Shown here piece by piece: positions 63,547 to 64,000 of a stretch of 64,000 nucleotides of DNA. Position 1 is the first letter of the stretch. Each line of letters begins with the position of its first letter. The stretch lies in contig QCSH01000005.1 in NCBI GenBank assembly GCA_003211555.1, positions 1 to 64,000 of the forward strand, in the 5' to 3' direction. The translations under genes and the position numbers were made by a program. Source of the stretch: Pelagibacteraceae bacterium AG-470-G21. Lineage in GTDB: Bacteria; Pseudomonadota; Alphaproteobacteria; Pelagibacterales; Pelagibacteraceae. The notes beneath the pieces were generated by a model. The model had not been told where the DNA came from. It ran no database searches and saw nothing but the letters and a program-made list of their open reading frames with translations.

Positions 63547-64000
63547 ATGATTTTAATCGATGGAAAAAAAGCTGCTGCTGATTTAAGAGAAGAATTAAAA
63601 AAAGAAGTCTCTATTTTAAAAGATAAGCATAATAAAGTACCAGGTTTAACAGTCATATTGATTGGTGATTTAGCACCTAGTCAAATTTATGTTAGAAATA
63701 AAGAGAAATCTGCCAATGAAGTGGGCCTTAAATCAGAGGTGATTAGATACCCTGACAGTGTTGAAGAAAGTGAAGTTTTAAAAAAAATCGATGAACTTAA
63801 TAATGACGATACCGTTTCAGGAATTTTAGTTCAGCTCCCACTTCCTAAACATATTGATAAACAAAAAGTTATAGAGGCAATTATGCCAGAGAAGGATGTA
63901 GATGGATTTCATCCCATGAATGTTGGTAATCTATCGTCAGGTTATGAAAGTTCTATTCCATGCACTCCTTTAGGTTGTTATTTATTAATAAAAAAAATTG
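63547..64000 (+). CDS. folD: Methylenetetrahydrofolate dehydrogenase / cyclohydrolase FolD, 5' part only
   Basis: Interconverts methylene- and formyl-tetrahydrofolate. The visible 151 residues from the ATG at 63547 include ILIDGKKAAADLREELKKEV (1-21), PGLTVILIGDLAPSQIYVRNKEKSANEVGL (about 35-64, with the catalytic Lys region), VSGILVQLPLPKHI (about 95-108), EKDVDGFHPMNVGNL and PCTPLGCYLLI. The C-terminal half lies beyond the right end. The formyl-THF it makes is a substrate of PurH. Confidence 0.95.
   Translation, partial: MILIDGKKAAADLREELKKEVSILKDKHNKVPGLTVILIGDLAPSQIYVRNKEKSANEVGLKSEVIRYPDSVEESEVLKKIDELNNDDTVSGILVQLPLPKHIDKQKVIEAIMPEKDVDGFHPMNVGNLSSGYESSIPCTPLGCYLLIKKI

Noticed and set aside
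1..64000. CRISPR array, prophage, IS element or known riboswitch
   Set aside because: No regularly spaced repeats, transposase, integrase or phage genes were seen, and the short gaps leave no room for the riboswitch types known in this group.

Overview
The window looks like a streamlined marine alphaproteobacterium of the SAR11 / Pelagibacterales type. The evidence is a very AT-rich composition, genes packed with 1-30 bp gaps or short overlaps, no insertion sequences, phage genes or CRISPR arrays, and a gene order typical of Alphaproteobacteria: leuS-lptE-holA next to parB-parA-rsmG-mnmG-mnmE-rho-hem, and coaE-dnaQ-secB-fxsA-timA-smr-hslUV-his. The taxonomic call is inferred from composition, synteny and protein character; no search was run.

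Layout. Bases 1-6471: 5' part of rdgB, the chaperone set grpE-dnaK-dnaJ, then dapB, nth and a PfkB-family kinase. Bases 6461-10549: a tiny ArfA-like ribosome-rescue gene, an atypical response regulator, an L,D-transpeptidase, a YggS-type PLP protein, a ThiE/TenI-like protein, a major porin and a DUF3576 lipoprotein. Bases 10589-24865: leuS-lptE-holA facing parB-parA-rsmG-mnmG-mnmE, then a sulfotransferase, rho and hemJ-hemH-hemE. Bases 24866-25146: a divergent AT-rich gap beside hemE with one perfect and two near-perfect DnaA boxes, which I read as the likely replication origin. A perfect parS site lies in rsmG and a near match in mnmG.

Bases 25147-32343: ppsR-maf-aroE-coaE-dnaQ, secB/fxsA, timA-smr and hslUV. 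Bases 32434-36335: hisB-hisH-(secreted SHOCT protein)-hisA-hisF-hisE. Bases 36344-40748: three type IV pilin-like genes with near-identical N-termini, one on one side and two on the other side of a TRAP transporter operon (dctP-dctQ-dctM) on the opposite strand. Bases 40788-47557: HIT, GNAT, lolA-ftsK, a ubiquinone-type hydroxylase, a LON-domain protein, a FkbM methyltransferase, tRNA-Gly(GCC) and a pterin dehydratase. Bases 47558-57088: purH, a heparinase-like protein, rpe, a small membrane protein, a sodium:solute symporter with its DUF4212 partner, an unknown gene, acsA and an EVE protein. Bases 57252-64000: a TPR/GT41 glycosyltransferase, tsaD, hemC-hemD, an MscS channel, a YggT protein and the 5' part of folD.

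How it fits together. The centre is a chromosome-origin neighbourhood (oriC candidate, parABS, transcription and tRNA-modification genes), with genes to the left mostly on the minus strand and genes immediately to the right on the plus strand. Around it sit heme, histidine and cofactor biosynthesis genes and uptake systems for small dissolved organics (porin, TRAP, symporter plus acetyl-CoA synthetase). The most notable items are the ArfA-like micro-gene, the origin candidate with parS sites, the split pilin set, the extra secreted gene inside the his operon, and candidate operator-like repeats in front of the porin and the symporter.
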